Program-made: the position numbers and the translations under genes
Assembly (NCBI RefSeq): GCF_017896165.1
Contig: NZ_JAFCNB010000016.1
Location: 62,001-126,000, forward strand
Direction: 5' to 3'
Length of the DNA stretch: 64,000 nt
From: Microbispora oryzae
Lineage (GTDB): Bacteria; Actinomycetota; Actinomycetes; Streptosporangiales; Streptosporangiaceae
Notes under the pieces: model-generated
Told to the model about the DNA's origin: nothing
What the model saw: the letters and a program-made list of their open reading frames with translations, nothing else
Databases searched by the model: none
Shown: piece after piece, positions 8,597 through 16,699 of the stretch
How the letters are laid out: every line of letters starts with the position of its first letter
How positions within the stretch are numbered: the first letter of the stretch is position 1

Positions 8597-9349
8597 TCAG
8601 GCGAACAGGTGGTCGAGCCAGGCCCGCCAGGCCCGCTCGGTCTCCTCCCGGTCCACGTCGGCGAAGACGTGGTGCCCGAGGACGACGACGTCGCCCCGCT
8701 GCGGGCCGGAGTGGATGAACCGGTAGAGCGCGTCGGAGGTGCGTACGCCCAGGAAGGTGGGGAGCCCGGCGTAGTCGACGACGCCTTCGGCGGGCGGCAG
8801 GCCGTCGACCTGGAAGCGCACCGGATCGCCCTCCGCCGCCGGGCCGTCGAGGCCGAGCGCGGCCATGATCGTGGCCCAGGCCCGATCACGGTCGCCCGCC
8901 CGCGGCCGTACGGCCGAGATCGGGACGGCTCCGCGGCCGGGGAAGTAGGTGAGGTACTGGGAGAGCTTGTGGAGGTACATGTCCCAGCCCTCCTGCATGG
9001 CCTCGTACTCGGTCTCCCAGTCGTCGCCGAGGAAGCCGCTCTGCACCAGGCGCAGGACGGTGCTGCCGCCGTCCCGGCCCTCGATCAGGTACTCCATCGC
9101 GAGAAACGAGCCGTCCGGGTTCGCGTCGCCGCGGATGGAGAACCGTTTGCCCGGTTCCCAGCCGGTCACGGTGGACCGCTGCACGCGTCCGAGGAGATCC
9201 ATCTCGTTTCTGCCGCCCTCACCCTGCTCAATCTGGTTCCGTCCCATGAACCACGCGTCGGTCCCCGGACCTGTGGCGATCGCCTCCCACACCTGTTCTG
9301 GGGTGGCGGTCAGCTCGATCTCCTTGTGCAGCTCGAACTCGTGCAGCAT
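8597..9349 (-). CDS. SRPBCC (AHSA1-like) domain protein
   Basis: 250 residues from ATG 9349, chosen because GAGGAG lies 6-7 bases upstream; frames reaching further lack homology. The first ~145 residues fit the AHSA1/START-like helix-grip fold (EIELTATPEQVWEAIATGPGTDAWF) that binds hydrophobic ligands; the last ~100 residues (AWATIMAALGLDGP onward) look like a second related or accessory domain ending in AWRAWLDHLF. Function is unknown; such proteins are often chaperone-like or bind lipids or polyketides. It stands alone, with a 450-bp gap upstream. Confidence 0.8.
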   Translation of the reverse strand: MLHEFELHKEIELTATPEQVWEAIATGPGTDAWFMGRNQIEQGEGGRNEMDLLGRVQRSTVTGWEPGKRFSIRGDANPDGSFLAMEYLIEGRDGGSTVLRLVQSGFLGDDWETEYEAMQEGWDMYLHKLSQYLTYFPGRGAVPISAVRPRAGDRDRAWATIMAALGLDGPAAEGDPVRFQVDGLPPAEGVVDYAGLPTFLGVRTSDALYRFIHSGPQRGDVVVLGHHVFADVDREETERAWRAWLDHLFA

Positions 9350-9728
9350 GTCGGAGCTCCTCGTGTCGCGGTGCGTGCCGGTGCCGATCGCCGGGTCCGC
9401 GCCGGCGGCCCCGCCGGGCGGGGTGGCGACCGGCCGGCCGGACGGCGACTCGCGGCCCGGCTCCACCAGCGCTCGGAGGACCCACATCTTGCCCGAGACG
9501 GACCCCCGCCGCCACCGGCTCCCCGCTCGGCGGGTCCCGGGATCGTCCCATCGGCGCAGGTGGGCGGCCTCCGTACCGGCCCACCTGGGGGATCATCTCG
9601 CCGAAGACCGGCGTACCGCCGGCGGGAGCACGGCGGTGAGGGGCCCGGACACCCGCGAGGCCCTATACCGGAACATCGCCCGACATTCCACGCCAAGACG
9701 CCCTTAATCAGTCATTACGCCTATAACG

Positions 9729-9758
9729 TTGTGCGCTCGATCGAACACGCTGTGTAAT
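9729..9758 (+). promoter_or_regulatory. Promoter candidate for the Gln-rich/small-protein operon
   Basis: TTGTGC (9729-9734), an 18-bp spacer and TGTAAT (9753-9758) resemble a housekeeping-sigma promoter, in the only A+T-rich patch near this gene. The expected start near 9765 would give a ~40-nt leader containing the hairpin at 9771-9791. Confidence 0.4.
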
Positions 9759-9770
9759 CAGATCGGCGAT

Positions 9771-9791
9771 GAGCCAGACCTACCCTGGCTC
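9771..9791 (+). promoter_or_regulatory. 5'-leader hairpin next to the ribosome site
   Basis: GAGCCAG (9771-9777) and CTGGCTC (9785-9791) form a perfect 7-bp stem with a 7-nt loop that ends two bases before the AAGGAG ribosome site of the gene at 9804. It could stabilise the message or modulate initiation. Confidence 0.4.
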
Positions 9792-9803
9792 GAAGGAGTG
9801 ACT

Positions 9804-10559
9804 ATGACGTTCACAGCGATGCACCCCGGTTTCATGGCGACCTCGCTGGGCCACGGCTCCCAGCCGCACATGTCGCCCCTGCAGTTCGGCCAGATCCCAC
9901 AGGTGCTCGGCCAGCAGGTGTCGCCGATCGCCATGCTCCAGCAGATGGTCCAGCAGGAGGAGCAGATCCTCCCGCAGGAGCATCTCGTCAGCCCGGTGAG
10001 CTTCTGGAACAAGCTCGCGCGGCAGGGGATCCGGTACGGCGCTCCGGCCGCCCGTCAGGTGGTTGACGCCGTCCTTTACCAGCATCAGGTCCAGCAGTCC
10101 CTCCAGCAGCACCCGCTGCAGCAGCACCTCACGGCCCAGGCACAGCCCTACGGCCAGCAGTACGTCCAGATGCTCGGGATTCAGCCGTACGGGGTCCAGC
10201 CCGGCGTTCAGTACGGCGTTCAGCCCGGTGTTCAGTACGGCGCGCAGTACGGCGCCCACTATGGCCAGGCCGGCGTGCTGCCCCCGCAGGTCCAGCAGCT
10301 GAACCCGTACGCGGCTCAGGCGAACCTGCACCTGCTGCAGCAGCAGGTCCAGCAGCAGGTCCAGCAGCAGGTCGCCGCCCAGATGGCCCAGCAGGCCGCT
10401 CAGCAGGCGGTCCAGCAGGCCGCTCAGCAGGCCTCTCAGCAGTACGGCCAGGCCTACGCCCAGCCGTACGGCCAGCAGGTGCCGCAGGCCTACATCGGCC
10501 AGCCGCACCAGCAGGCCGCCGCCAATCAGGCCCCGGTAGCCGCCGGCGCCGCGATCTGA
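9804..10559 (+). CDS. Gln-rich low-complexity (prion-like) protein of unknown function
   Basis: 251 residues from ATG 9804, with AAGGAG eight bases upstream. After a ~75-residue less biased head (SPVSFWNKLARQGIRYG is its most ordered-looking part) the protein is dominated by Gln, Tyr, Ala and Val: PYG/VQPGVQYG repeats (~130-165), QQQV repeated three times from a 12-bp DNA tandem at 10338-10373, then AAQQA repeats. It has no signal peptide, membrane helix or Cys. Composition resembles scaffold or condensate-forming proteins. A small protein follows 13 bp later and a subtilase after that. I do not recognise the family. Confidence 0.75.
   Translation: MTFTAMHPGFMATSLGHGSQPHMSPLQFGQIPQVLGQQVSPIAMLQQMVQQEEQILPQEHLVSPVSFWNKLARQGIRYGAPAARQVVDAVLYQHQVQQSLQQHPLQQHLTAQAQPYGQQYVQMLGIQPYGVQPGVQYGVQPGVQYGAQYGAHYGQAGVLPPQVQQLNPYAAQANLHLLQQQVQQQVQQQVAAQMAQQAAQQAVQQAAQQASQQYGQAYAQPYGQQVPQAYIGQPHQQAAANQAPVAAGAAI
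10338..10373 (+). repeat. Three tandem copies of a 12-bp coding repeat (QQQV)
   Basis: CAGCAGCAGGTC occurs three times without a break inside the Gln-rich gene. It is in frame, so copy-number change would lengthen or shorten the Gln tract without a frameshift. Confidence 0.9.
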
Positions 10560-10572
10560 TCGGAGGCCGACG

Positions 10573-10929
10573 GTGGACTCGATGGGAGCCGGGCCGTCCT
10601 GGCCCTCCGCGGTCCCGGGGACACCCGGGCCCGCAGTCAACGGAGTGAGCCCGGGGCAGGCGACGGCGGTGGGGGCGGCGACGGGGCCGCTTCCCGGCGG
10701 GCCGGGCCAGCCGAACCCGTCGCAGGTGCACTGCGCCGTCACACTTCAGCGGATCTACGGCTGGCTGCAGGCGTCACTCCCGCAGACGCCCCAGCTCGCC
10801 GCGGTGATCCCGCTGATCGTGCAGGCGGTGCGGCTGTACCGGACGGGTCAGTTCGAGGCGTGCCTGAGCCAGGTTCAGTACGCGCTGGCCGTCGTGAGCC
10901 CCGGTCAGCCCATCGTTCCGCTGCTGTGA
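10573..10929 (+). CDS. Small helical protein of unknown function, operon partner of the Gln-rich protein
   Basis: 118 residues from GTG 10573 with GGAGG seven bases before it, 13 bp after the preceding stop, so clearly co-transcribed. The first ~50 residues are Pro/Gly-rich and probably disordered; the rest predicts two amphipathic helices (TLQRIYGWLQASL, AAVIPLIVQAVRLYRTGQF) and a short third (CLSQVQYALAVV). Two Cys are present. There is no signal peptide. I do not recognise the family. A strong hairpin 12 bp after the stop probably ends the transcript. Confidence 0.65.
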   Translation: MDSMGAGPSWPSAVPGTPGPAVNGVSPGQATAVGAATGPLPGGPGQPNPSQVHCAVTLQRIYGWLQASLPQTPQLAAVIPLIVQAVRLYRTGQFEACLSQVQYALAVVSPGQPIVPLL

Positions 10930-10940
10930 CGCCATCGAGT

Positions 10941-10971
10941 GGCCCGGACCGGCCGGCGGCCGGTCCGGGCC
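10941..10971 (+). terminator. Strong hairpin between the small-protein gene and the subtilase gene
   Basis: GGCCCGGACCGGCC (10941-10954) and its exact complement (10958-10971) form a 14-bp stem with a 3-nt loop, beginning 12 bp after the stop at 10929 and 68 bp before the subtilase start. It is either a full terminator or an attenuator that lowers subtilase expression relative to the first two genes. Confidence 0.75.
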
Positions 10972-11038
10972 CCCGCCGTCCCGCCGTGCCCTGGGCGCGG
11001 CCGCCGACACGAGCGCGATCTGGGGAGAGTCGAGACGC

Positions 11039-13129
11039 ATGACCAGCGACGACAAGCCGAAGAACGGGAGCGGGCGGACCCGCGCGACGGCCACGGGCCG
11101 GGTGAGGCAGTCCGCCCGCCAGATCCCGCAGGCGGTGGAGCCCCGGCCCCGGCGGTACATGGTGGCGGCGCTGCCCCAGCGGTATCTGACGGCCCTGGGA
11201 GTGGCCGCGCCCGCGCTCGACGCCGACACCCTGCACCGGGTGCTCGGCGACGACCCACGGGTGCGGGTGCACCGCCGTCTGCCGGTCTCGGCCGGGGGCC
11301 CGCCGCTCGACGCCGACGGCATGCCGTTCCCGGCCGTCGTCGTCGCGGACATGACCCCAGAGCACGCAGACGAGCTCCGCCGGCGGTATCCGCAGGTGCA
11401 CGTCGAACGCGACCGCCTGCTCACCTACAGCGAGGTGCCGGTGCCGCCGCGCAGGAGGCGCGCGACGACGGCGGCCATCCCGGCCGGTGTGGCGAGCACG
11501 TTCGGTTTCCTGGTGCGCGACGCCGACGGCGCGCCGGTGCCCGGTGCCACGGTATTCGTCACCGGGTACGGCTGGCCCGCGCAGGCGGTGACCGGCGCGG
11601 ACGGCCGGGCGGTGGTCACGATGACGGGGGAGACCCCCGAGTCCGTGATGAGCGTGGTGGTCAAGCCGCGCGCCGGCTTCTGGAGCCGCCACCTGGACCG
11701 GCCGGCGCTGTCGACCACCGGGGACAATCTCGTCGAGCTGGTCCGGCTCTCGGACTCGTTCGAGGGGTTCCCCGCGCGGCAACTGCTCGGGTGGGGCCGG
11801 CAGGCCATGGGTGTCGACCGGCTCCCGCCGACGTTCCGGGGTGCGGGGGTGCGGATCGCCGTCGTCGACTCGGGAGCTGCCGTCCGGCATCCCGACCTGG
11901 CCGGTCAGGTCGCCGGCGGGATCGACCTCGTCGCCCGCAAGGCGGAGGGGTGGTCACTCGACCAGGCCGGCCACGGCTCCCACTGCGCCGCCGTCGTCGC
12001 CGGCGCCGACAACGGCCGGGGCGTGCTGGGGTTCGCGGTCGAGGCCGAGACCCACGCCTGCAAGATCTTCCCGGGCGGCCGGTTCAGCGACCTCATCGAC
12101 GCGCTCGACTACTGCATCGAGCAGCGGATCGACGTGGTGAACCTGAGCCTCGGCTGCCGTCACCCGTCGCCACTCGTGGCCGCCAAGATCGAGCAGGCCC
12201 GCGACGCCGGGGTGGCGTGCGTCGTCGCCGCGGGGAACGACGGGGGGCCGGTCGGCTTCCCCGGCACCCTGCCGACCGTGCTGACGGTCGCCGCGATCGG
12301 CCGGGCCGACGCGTTCCCGCCCGGCTCCGCGCACGCCGCCGAGATCCTGGAGCCGCGCACCGCCGAGGGCTACTTCTCCCCGCGGTTCACCTGCCACGGC
12401 CCCGAGGTCGACGTCTGCGCGCCCGGCGTCGCGATCCTCTCCGCCGTGCCCCCGGACGCGTACGCCGCGCTGGACGGCACATCCATGGCCGCGCCACACG
12501 TCACGGGGCTGGCGGCGCTGGTGCTCGCGCACCACGAGGACTTCGCGGGCCCCTACCGGGCCAGGGACGCCCGGCGGGTCGACCGCCTCTTCCAGATCAT
12601 CCGGTCGAGCTGCGTGCCGGTCGACCTCGGCGATCCGCGCCGCACCGGCGCGGGGATGCCGAACGCGCTGCTCGCCCTCGGGGCGGCGCTCGCCAACGTC
12701 GCGTCCGCCACGGGCGAGGCGCGCGTGCTGCTCGAACACCTCACGACGGAGATGGTCCTGGCCGGGCTGCTGCAACCCGCCCCGGGCGGGTCCGCGGGCG
12801 CGCCGGCGGCAGGAGGGCGGGCGGACGGCAAGCCGGTGAACGGCGCGGCCCCCACAGTGGCACCCGCAGCGGCACCCGCAGCGGCCCCCACGGCGGCCCC
12901 CACGGCGGCGGGGCCCGTGCCGCCGCCTGTGACGGCTCCAATGCCGCCCTCTGTGACGGCTCCTGGGACGGCTCCTGTGACGACGGCCCCGGTTACCGCT
13001 GGGGCTCCGGTGCCGGGGACCGTCGCGGGCGATCCGGCGGGGAGCGGCGTGACCGCGCTGGCCTGGCTGGCGGAGGAGATGCGGGCCGCGGGACTGCTCC
13101 CGGAGCCCGCGCCGGGGATCTTCGGCTGA
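11039..13129 (+). CDS. Subtilisin-family (S8) serine protease without signal peptide
   Basis: 696 residues. Residues ~40-130 look like a propeptide or inhibitor-like alpha/beta domain; ~155-235 match a carboxypeptidase regulatory-like beta domain (VRDADGAPVPGATVFVTGYG); the S8 catalytic domain follows with Asp277 (VVDSGA), His312 (GHGSHC), oxyanion Asn400 (AAGND) and Ser482 (DGTSMAAPHVTG), so it should be active. A Pro/Ala-rich low-complexity linker (~595-665) precedes the C-terminus. No Sec or Tat signal is visible, suggesting cytosolic action. The Gln-rich and small proteins immediately upstream are possible substrates or partners; that is inference only. Confidence 0.9.
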   Translation: MTSDDKPKNGSGRTRATATGRVRQSARQIPQAVEPRPRRYMVAALPQRYLTALGVAAPALDADTLHRVLGDDPRVRVHRRLPVSAGGPPLDADGMPFPAVVVADMTPEHADELRRRYPQVHVERDRLLTYSEVPVPPRRRRATTAAIPAGVASTFGFLVRDADGAPVPGATVFVTGYGWPAQAVTGADGRAVVTMTGETPESVMSVVVKPRAGFWSRHLDRPALSTTGDNLVELVRLSDSFEGFPARQLLGWGRQAMGVDRLPPTFRGAGVRIAVVDSGAAVRHPDLAGQVAGGIDLVARKAEGWSLDQAGHGSHCAAVVAGADNGRGVLGFAVEAETHACKIFPGGRFSDLIDALDYCIEQRIDVVNLSLGCRHPSPLVAAKIEQARDAGVACVVAAGNDGGPVGFPGTLPTVLTVAAIGRADAFPPGSAHAAEILEPRTAEGYFSPRFTCHGPEVDVCAPGVAILSAVPPDAYAALDGTSMAAPHVTGLAALVLAHHEDFAGPYRARDARRVDRLFQIIRSSCVPVDLGDPRRTGAGMPNALLALGAALANVASATGEARVLLEHLTTEMVLAGLLQPAPGGSAGAPAAGGRADGKPVNGAAPTVAPAAAPAAAPTAAPTAAGPVPPPVTAPMPPSVTAPGTAPVTTAPVTAGAPVPGTVAGDPAGSGVTALAWLAEEMRAAGLLPEPAPGIFG

Positions 13130-13139
13130 GCGCCGCCCA

Positions 13140-14108
13140 ATGGCGGGCCTGCCGGACTACGCGCCGATGATGGCGCGGCTCGGCTCCCTTCCCGAACGGG
13201 ACCAGGACTACGCCTACGAGATGAAGTGGGACGGCGTCCGCGCGCTCGCCTACGTCGAAGCGGGCCGGGTCCGTCTCGTCTCGCGCAACGCCAATGACAT
13301 CACCGTGGCCTACCCGGAGACGCTGGGCCTCTCCGGGGCCGTCAGCGGCAACGACGTGGTGCTCGACGGCGAGATCGTGGCGTTCGACGACCGGGGACGG
13401 CCCTCGTTCGAGGCCCTGCAGCCGCGCATGCACCAGCGGCGTCCCGCGGAGATCGCCCGGCTGGCGGCGGCGGTGCCGGTGACCTACCTGCTGTTCGACG
13501 TGCTCCACGTCAACGCCGCACCGGCCGTCACCATGCCGTACACGGCCCGCCGGGGCCTGCTGGAGGAGATCGTCCACCGGGGGAGCCATTGGGACATTCC
13601 GCCATACTTCCGCGGCGGCGGCGCCGGAGTGCTGGCCGAGTCGCGCCGGCTGGGGCTGGAAGGTGTGGTGGCCAAGCGGCTGACCTCGCCCTACCGGCCG
13701 GGCAGGCGGTCGCCCGACTGGGTGAAGGTGAAGAACTTCCGCACCCAGGAGGTGGTGGTGTGCGGGTGGAAGACGGGGGAGGGCCGGCGCGCGGCCACGA
13801 TCGGCTCGCTCCTGCTCGGCGTCCACGACGCGGCCGGCCGGCTGCGGTACGCCGGGAGCGTGGGCACCGGCTTCACCGAGGCGGCCCTGCGCGGCCTGGC
13901 CGAACGGCTGGCGCCGCTGGCCAGCGAGACGTCCCCGTTCCACGAGGAGCTCGCCGCGGAGGAGCGGCGCGGGGCGCACTGGGTGCGGCCCGTCCTGGTG
14001 GGAGAGGTCCAGTACGCCGAGTGGACCGGCGAGAACCGGCTGCGCCATCCCTCCTGGCGCGGCATCAGGGACGACAAGGACCCGGACGACATCGTCAGGG
14101 AGGAGTGA
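13140..14108 (+). CDS. ATP-dependent DNA ligase (LigC/LigD ligase-domain type)
   Basis: 322 residues. Motif I is EMKWDGVRA with the adenylated Lys29; LDGEIVAFD (motif III region), GLEGVVAKR (motif IV) and DWVKVKN (motif V) follow, then an OB-fold ending HPSWRGIRDDK. This is the size of stand-alone ligases related to LigD, which seal nicks in end-joining and repair. No Ku or LigD polymerase gene lies nearby. The start is 10 bp after the protease stop and has no clear ribosome site, so it may rely on upstream translation. Confidence 0.92.
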   Translation: MAGLPDYAPMMARLGSLPERDQDYAYEMKWDGVRALAYVEAGRVRLVSRNANDITVAYPETLGLSGAVSGNDVVLDGEIVAFDDRGRPSFEALQPRMHQRRPAEIARLAAAVPVTYLLFDVLHVNAAPAVTMPYTARRGLLEEIVHRGSHWDIPPYFRGGGAGVLAESRRLGLEGVVAKRLTSPYRPGRRSPDWVKVKNFRTQEVVVCGWKTGEGRRAATIGSLLLGVHDAAGRLRYAGSVGTGFTEAALRGLAERLAPLASETSPFHEELAAEERRGAHWVRPVLVGEVQYAEWTGENRLRHPSWRGIRDDKDPDDIVREE

Positions 14109-14183
14109 TCCCGGGCGCCGGCCGGGCAGGTTCGACCCGCCCCACCCGGTGCCCGGTCCGCCAGAGGGGGAGGAGGACCCGCC

Positions 14184-15038
14184 GTGTCGCAACCGATCAT
14201 CGTCGGCGTCGATGGTTCGCGGGAGGCGACCTCGGCGGCCGAATGGGCCGCCGACGACGCCGCCCGGCGCGCCTGTCCGCTGCGCCTCGTCTCGGTGGTG
14301 GACCACTGGGCGTACGGCATTCCCAAGTTTCCGAGCGGCGCGGGAGATCCGCTGACCCTGCACTCGGAGCGCGCGCTGACCGCCGACGAGTCGGTCGTGC
14401 GGAAGCGGCGGCCGGGCGTCGACGTCAGCCTGGAGATCGTCGAGGGCATCCCGGCCAAGGTCCTCAGGGACAAGGGGCGGGAGGCCGTCGAGATCGTCGT
14501 CGGCAGCAGGGGCCTCGGCGGCTTCGCCGGGCTGGTCGTCGGATCGGTCAGCACCCACGTCGCCGGGCACACCGACTGCCCGGTCGTCGTCGTCCGCCCC
14601 GGCTGGCGTGACGCGCACGGCGAGGTCGTCGTCGGGGTCGACGACGCGCCCGAGTGCGAGCCCGCCCTGGCGTACGCCTTCGAGCAGGCCCGGCTGCGCG
14701 GCGCGACACTGCGCGCGATCTTCGCCTGGCGGGTTCCGGTGTACACGCTGGCACCCGAGGTCACCTACGACATCGACGAGGTCATGGAGGCTCAGCAGCG
14801 CGCCGTGTCCGAGCGCCTGGCGAACCACCGCCGCGACAACCCGGAGGTGGCCGTACGGGAGGACCTCGTCTATGGGCACCCGGCGCAGGCCCTGGCGGAG
14901 GCGTCCGGCACGGCGGACCTGCTGGTCGTCGGCTCGCACGGCAGGGGCGCCCTGGGCACGGTGGCCCTCGGCTCGGTGAGCCGTGCGATCCTTCACCACT
15001 CGGCCTGCCCGGTCGCCGTCGTCCGTCCGCGCGACTGA
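14184..15038 (+). CDS. Universal stress protein with two UspA domains
   Basis: 284 residues from GTG 14184, preceded by GGAGGAGG. Two tandem Usp folds are clear: each begins with the first strand (IIVGVDGSREATSAA; EVVVGVDDAPECEPA) and ends with the ATP-binding loop (VVGSRGLGGFAGLVVGS; VVGSHGRGALGTVALGS). Domain 1 is slightly short. Tandem ATP-binding Usps in actinomycetes accompany hypoxia and stress programmes. The Hsp20 gene follows in the opposite orientation, giving a small stress-gene patch. Confidence 0.93.
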   Translation: MSQPIIVGVDGSREATSAAEWAADDAARRACPLRLVSVVDHWAYGIPKFPSGAGDPLTLHSERALTADESVVRKRRPGVDVSLEIVEGIPAKVLRDKGREAVEIVVGSRGLGGFAGLVVGSVSTHVAGHTDCPVVVVRPGWRDAHGEVVVGVDDAPECEPALAYAFEQARLRGATLRAIFAWRVPVYTLAPEVTYDIDEVMEAQQRAVSERLANHRRDNPEVAVREDLVYGHPAQALAEASGTADLLVVGSHGRGALGTVALGSVSRAILHHSACPVAVVRPRD

Positions 15039-15075
15039 GACGCCGGCGAGAGGCGACGGCCCGGGGGGCGGCAGG

Positions 15076-15141
15076 CCCGCGACAGTCCTGCGGCAGGCCT
15101 GCGACGGGCCTGCGACGGGCCTGCGACGGGCCTGCGACGGG
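15076..15141. repeat. Tandem 11-bp repeats downstream of the Usp gene
   Basis: CCTGCGACGGG occurs four times perfectly (15098-15141), preceded by two degenerate units (15076-15097). The array lies between the convergent Usp and Hsp20 genes, about 40 bp after the Usp stop. No function is evident; a period of 11 bp is close to a helical turn. Confidence 0.8.
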
Positions 15142-15241
15142 CCCGGCAAGGCGAGGGCCCGGCCCGCGCGGGCGCCCTCAGCGACCCTGGGGTCGTCGCG
15201 CACGGTCCGGGCCGCGTCGTGCGTGGGAAGGGACCGGTGAG

Positions 15242-15697
15242 TCAGGCGGTGCCCTGCTCCGTCGAACCCTTCTCTGTTGAGCCCTTCTCCATGGAGATCG
15301 GGATGCGCTTGGCCCTCTCCTTCTCCTCGGCCAGGCGCACCTTCACCTCCAAGATCCCATTGTCGTAGCTGGCCTTCACATCGTTCTCGTCCGCGTTGGG
15401 CGGCAGCGGGATGGATCGGGTGAACGACCCGTACCGGAACTCGGTACGGTGCCCGCGCTTCTCCTCCTGCCTGCGCTCGGCGTGAATGGTGAGGATGCCG
15501 TTCGCGACGGTGATCTCCACGTCCCGTTCCGGATCGATTCCCGGCACCTCGGCCCGCAGAACGTACCGCCCGTCGTCCGTGTAGTCCTCGAACCGGATCT
15601 GCTGCCCGGTGGGCCGGAACCCGGCCAGCGGCAGCTCCAGCAGATCGAACAAGTCGGGCATCAGACCCCGCTGCTCTCGTTTCATGGGCACGCTCAT
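15242..15697 (-). CDS. Small heat-shock protein, Hsp20 family
   Basis: 151 residues from ATG 15697, chosen because AGGGGG lies 8 bases upstream; in-frame GTG 15706 abuts that ribosome site and is unlikely. The alpha-crystallin domain spans ~35-130 with RFEDYTDDGRYVLRAEVPG and the GILEVKV signature (IxV-type C-terminal anchor follows as RIPIS). These ATP-independent chaperones hold unfolding proteins. The tail repeats EKGSTEKGSTE. It stands alone, convergent with the Usp gene. Confidence 0.93.
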   Translation of the reverse strand: MSVPMKREQRGLMPDLFDLLELPLAGFRPTGQQIRFEDYTDDGRYVLRAEVPGIDPERDVEITVANGILTIHAERRQEEKRGHRTEFRYGSFTRSIPLPPNADENDVKASYDNGILEVKVRLAEEKERAKRIPISMEKGSTEKGSTEQGTA

Positions 15698-15785
15698 GCG
15701 CTTCACCCCCTGTCTTCGTTCGAGTCCTACCCCCGTCCACGGCGGTGAAATGTCGTGGCCTGGGCCGATGGCGAAAAGTGCCCGG

Positions 15786-16460
15786 TCAGCCCGTGACGAT
15801 CGTGAGATCCGCCCGCTCGCGCACCTCGTGGTCGGCGTAGTAGCGCTCCTCCTGGGCGGCCCAGCGCGACCAGTGCGGGGCGTACCGGTCCCCGTCGCGG
15901 GCCAGCGCCCGCCGCATGCGGACGTCGTCGGTGGCCTCCAGCCAGACCAGACCGCCGAGGTACGGCCGGGCGGGGCGGGCCCCGGAGCCGACCCCCTCGA
16001 TCACCAGGACGCCGCCGGGCGGCAGCTCGTGCCATTCGGCGTACTCGCCCCGCTCCCAGTCGTATCTCCGCCACCGCGCCGCCCGTCCGCGTGCGAGCGG
16101 GCGCAGCACCTGTTCGGTCAGGGCGCGAACCCCGGCAAGCAGCCCGTCCCAGCCCTCGTAGAGATCGTCCATCGCCACGACGGGCACCGCCAGCTCCGCG
16201 GCGAGCACCGCCGCCAGGGTGGACTTCCCCGACCCGGAACGGCCCTCGACCGCGACGACGCGTGTGCCGCCCGCCCGAGCCGGGCGGGTCAGGGCCCACG
16301 CGGCGACGTCCCCGGTCCACGCCGGGGTGCCGGGGCCGTCCCGGTCGCCGGTCTGGCCGCGGGACCGGTCGCCGGATCGGCTGCCGGGCTGGTCGCCGGA
16401 TTCGTCCCCGGCTACACGCCCGCGCGGGTCGGACGGCGTAGCTCGTTCTGCTCCTGCCAC
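15786..16460 (-). CDS. Uridine-kinase-like P-loop protein
   Basis: 224 residues if GTG 16460 is used; no other in-frame start exists before the homologous part, and this start lies inside the preceding gene (49-bp overlap). The first ~50 residues are Gly/Asp-rich. The P-loop GRSGSGKST, the MDDLYEGWD substrate segment and VIEGVG match the nucleoside/uridine kinase fold of the P-loop superfamily, and the C-terminus (YADHEVRERADLTIVTG) is typical. Substrate is not certain. The exact N-terminus is the weakest point of this call. Confidence 0.75.
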   Translation of the reverse strand: MAGAERATPSDPRGRVAGDESGDQPGSRSGDRSRGQTGDRDGPGTPAWTGDVAAWALTRPARAGGTRVVAVEGRSGSGKSTLAAVLAAELAVPVVAMDDLYEGWDGLLAGVRALTEQVLRPLARGRAARWRRYDWERGEYAEWHELPPGGVLVIEGVGSGARPARPYLGGLVWLEATDDVRMRRALARDGDRYAPHWSRWAAQEERYYADHEVRERADLTIVTG

Positions 16461-16699
16461 TCGGGGGTCTCGCGTCCCTTCTCCATCTCCATCTCCTCCA
16501 TGCGGAGGGCGACGCCGATCGCGAAGAACGTGGGTGCCCACTCGCCGACGAACAGAGCCCACCGGTCGGCCCGGTCCATGCCCGCGGGCTCGAACTCCTT
16601 CGAGATGAACCACGAGGCGACCGACGCCCCGATCGAGATGACGCCTGCCCCGTACATCATGCTGGACCGCAAGCCCATCTTGTGGAGTGTCTTGATCAT
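16412..16699 (-). CDS. Small membrane protein of unknown function
   Basis: 95 residues with AAGGGGG seven bases before ATG 16699. Two probable transmembrane helices (MMYGAGVISIGASVASWFI and LFVGEWAPTFFAIGVALRM) are joined by a short charged loop; a Glu-rich tail (MEEMEMEKGRETPEWQEQ) faces the cytosol by the positive-inside rule. It overlaps the kinase-like gene downstream and is probably co-transcribed with it. Family not recognised. Confidence 0.75.
   Translation of the reverse strand: MIKTLHKMGLRSSMMYGAGVISIGASVASWFISKEFEPAGMDRADRWALFVGEWAPTFFAIGVALRMEEMEMEKGRETPEWQEQNELRRPTRAGV

Larger units (their letters stand above)
9350..9803. other. 454-bp divergent intergenic region
   Basis: No gene recognised. 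It holds a perfect 9-bp inverted repeat CAGGTGGGC (9557-9565)/GCCCACCTG (9579-9587) with a 13-nt loop, then a marked fall in GC after ~9700 that includes the promoter candidate TTGTGC-N18-TGTAAT (9729-9758) and the 5' leader hairpin of the Gln-rich gene. Confidence 0.5.

Noticed and set aside
15076-15141. Possible CRISPR array
   Set aside because: Units are 11 bp and directly abutting with no spacers, and no cas genes are present.
12993-15740. 915-codon open frame on the minus strand
   Set aside because: It is antisense to the ligase and Usp genes, both of which have complete families and catalytic motifs; no motif is found in this frame.
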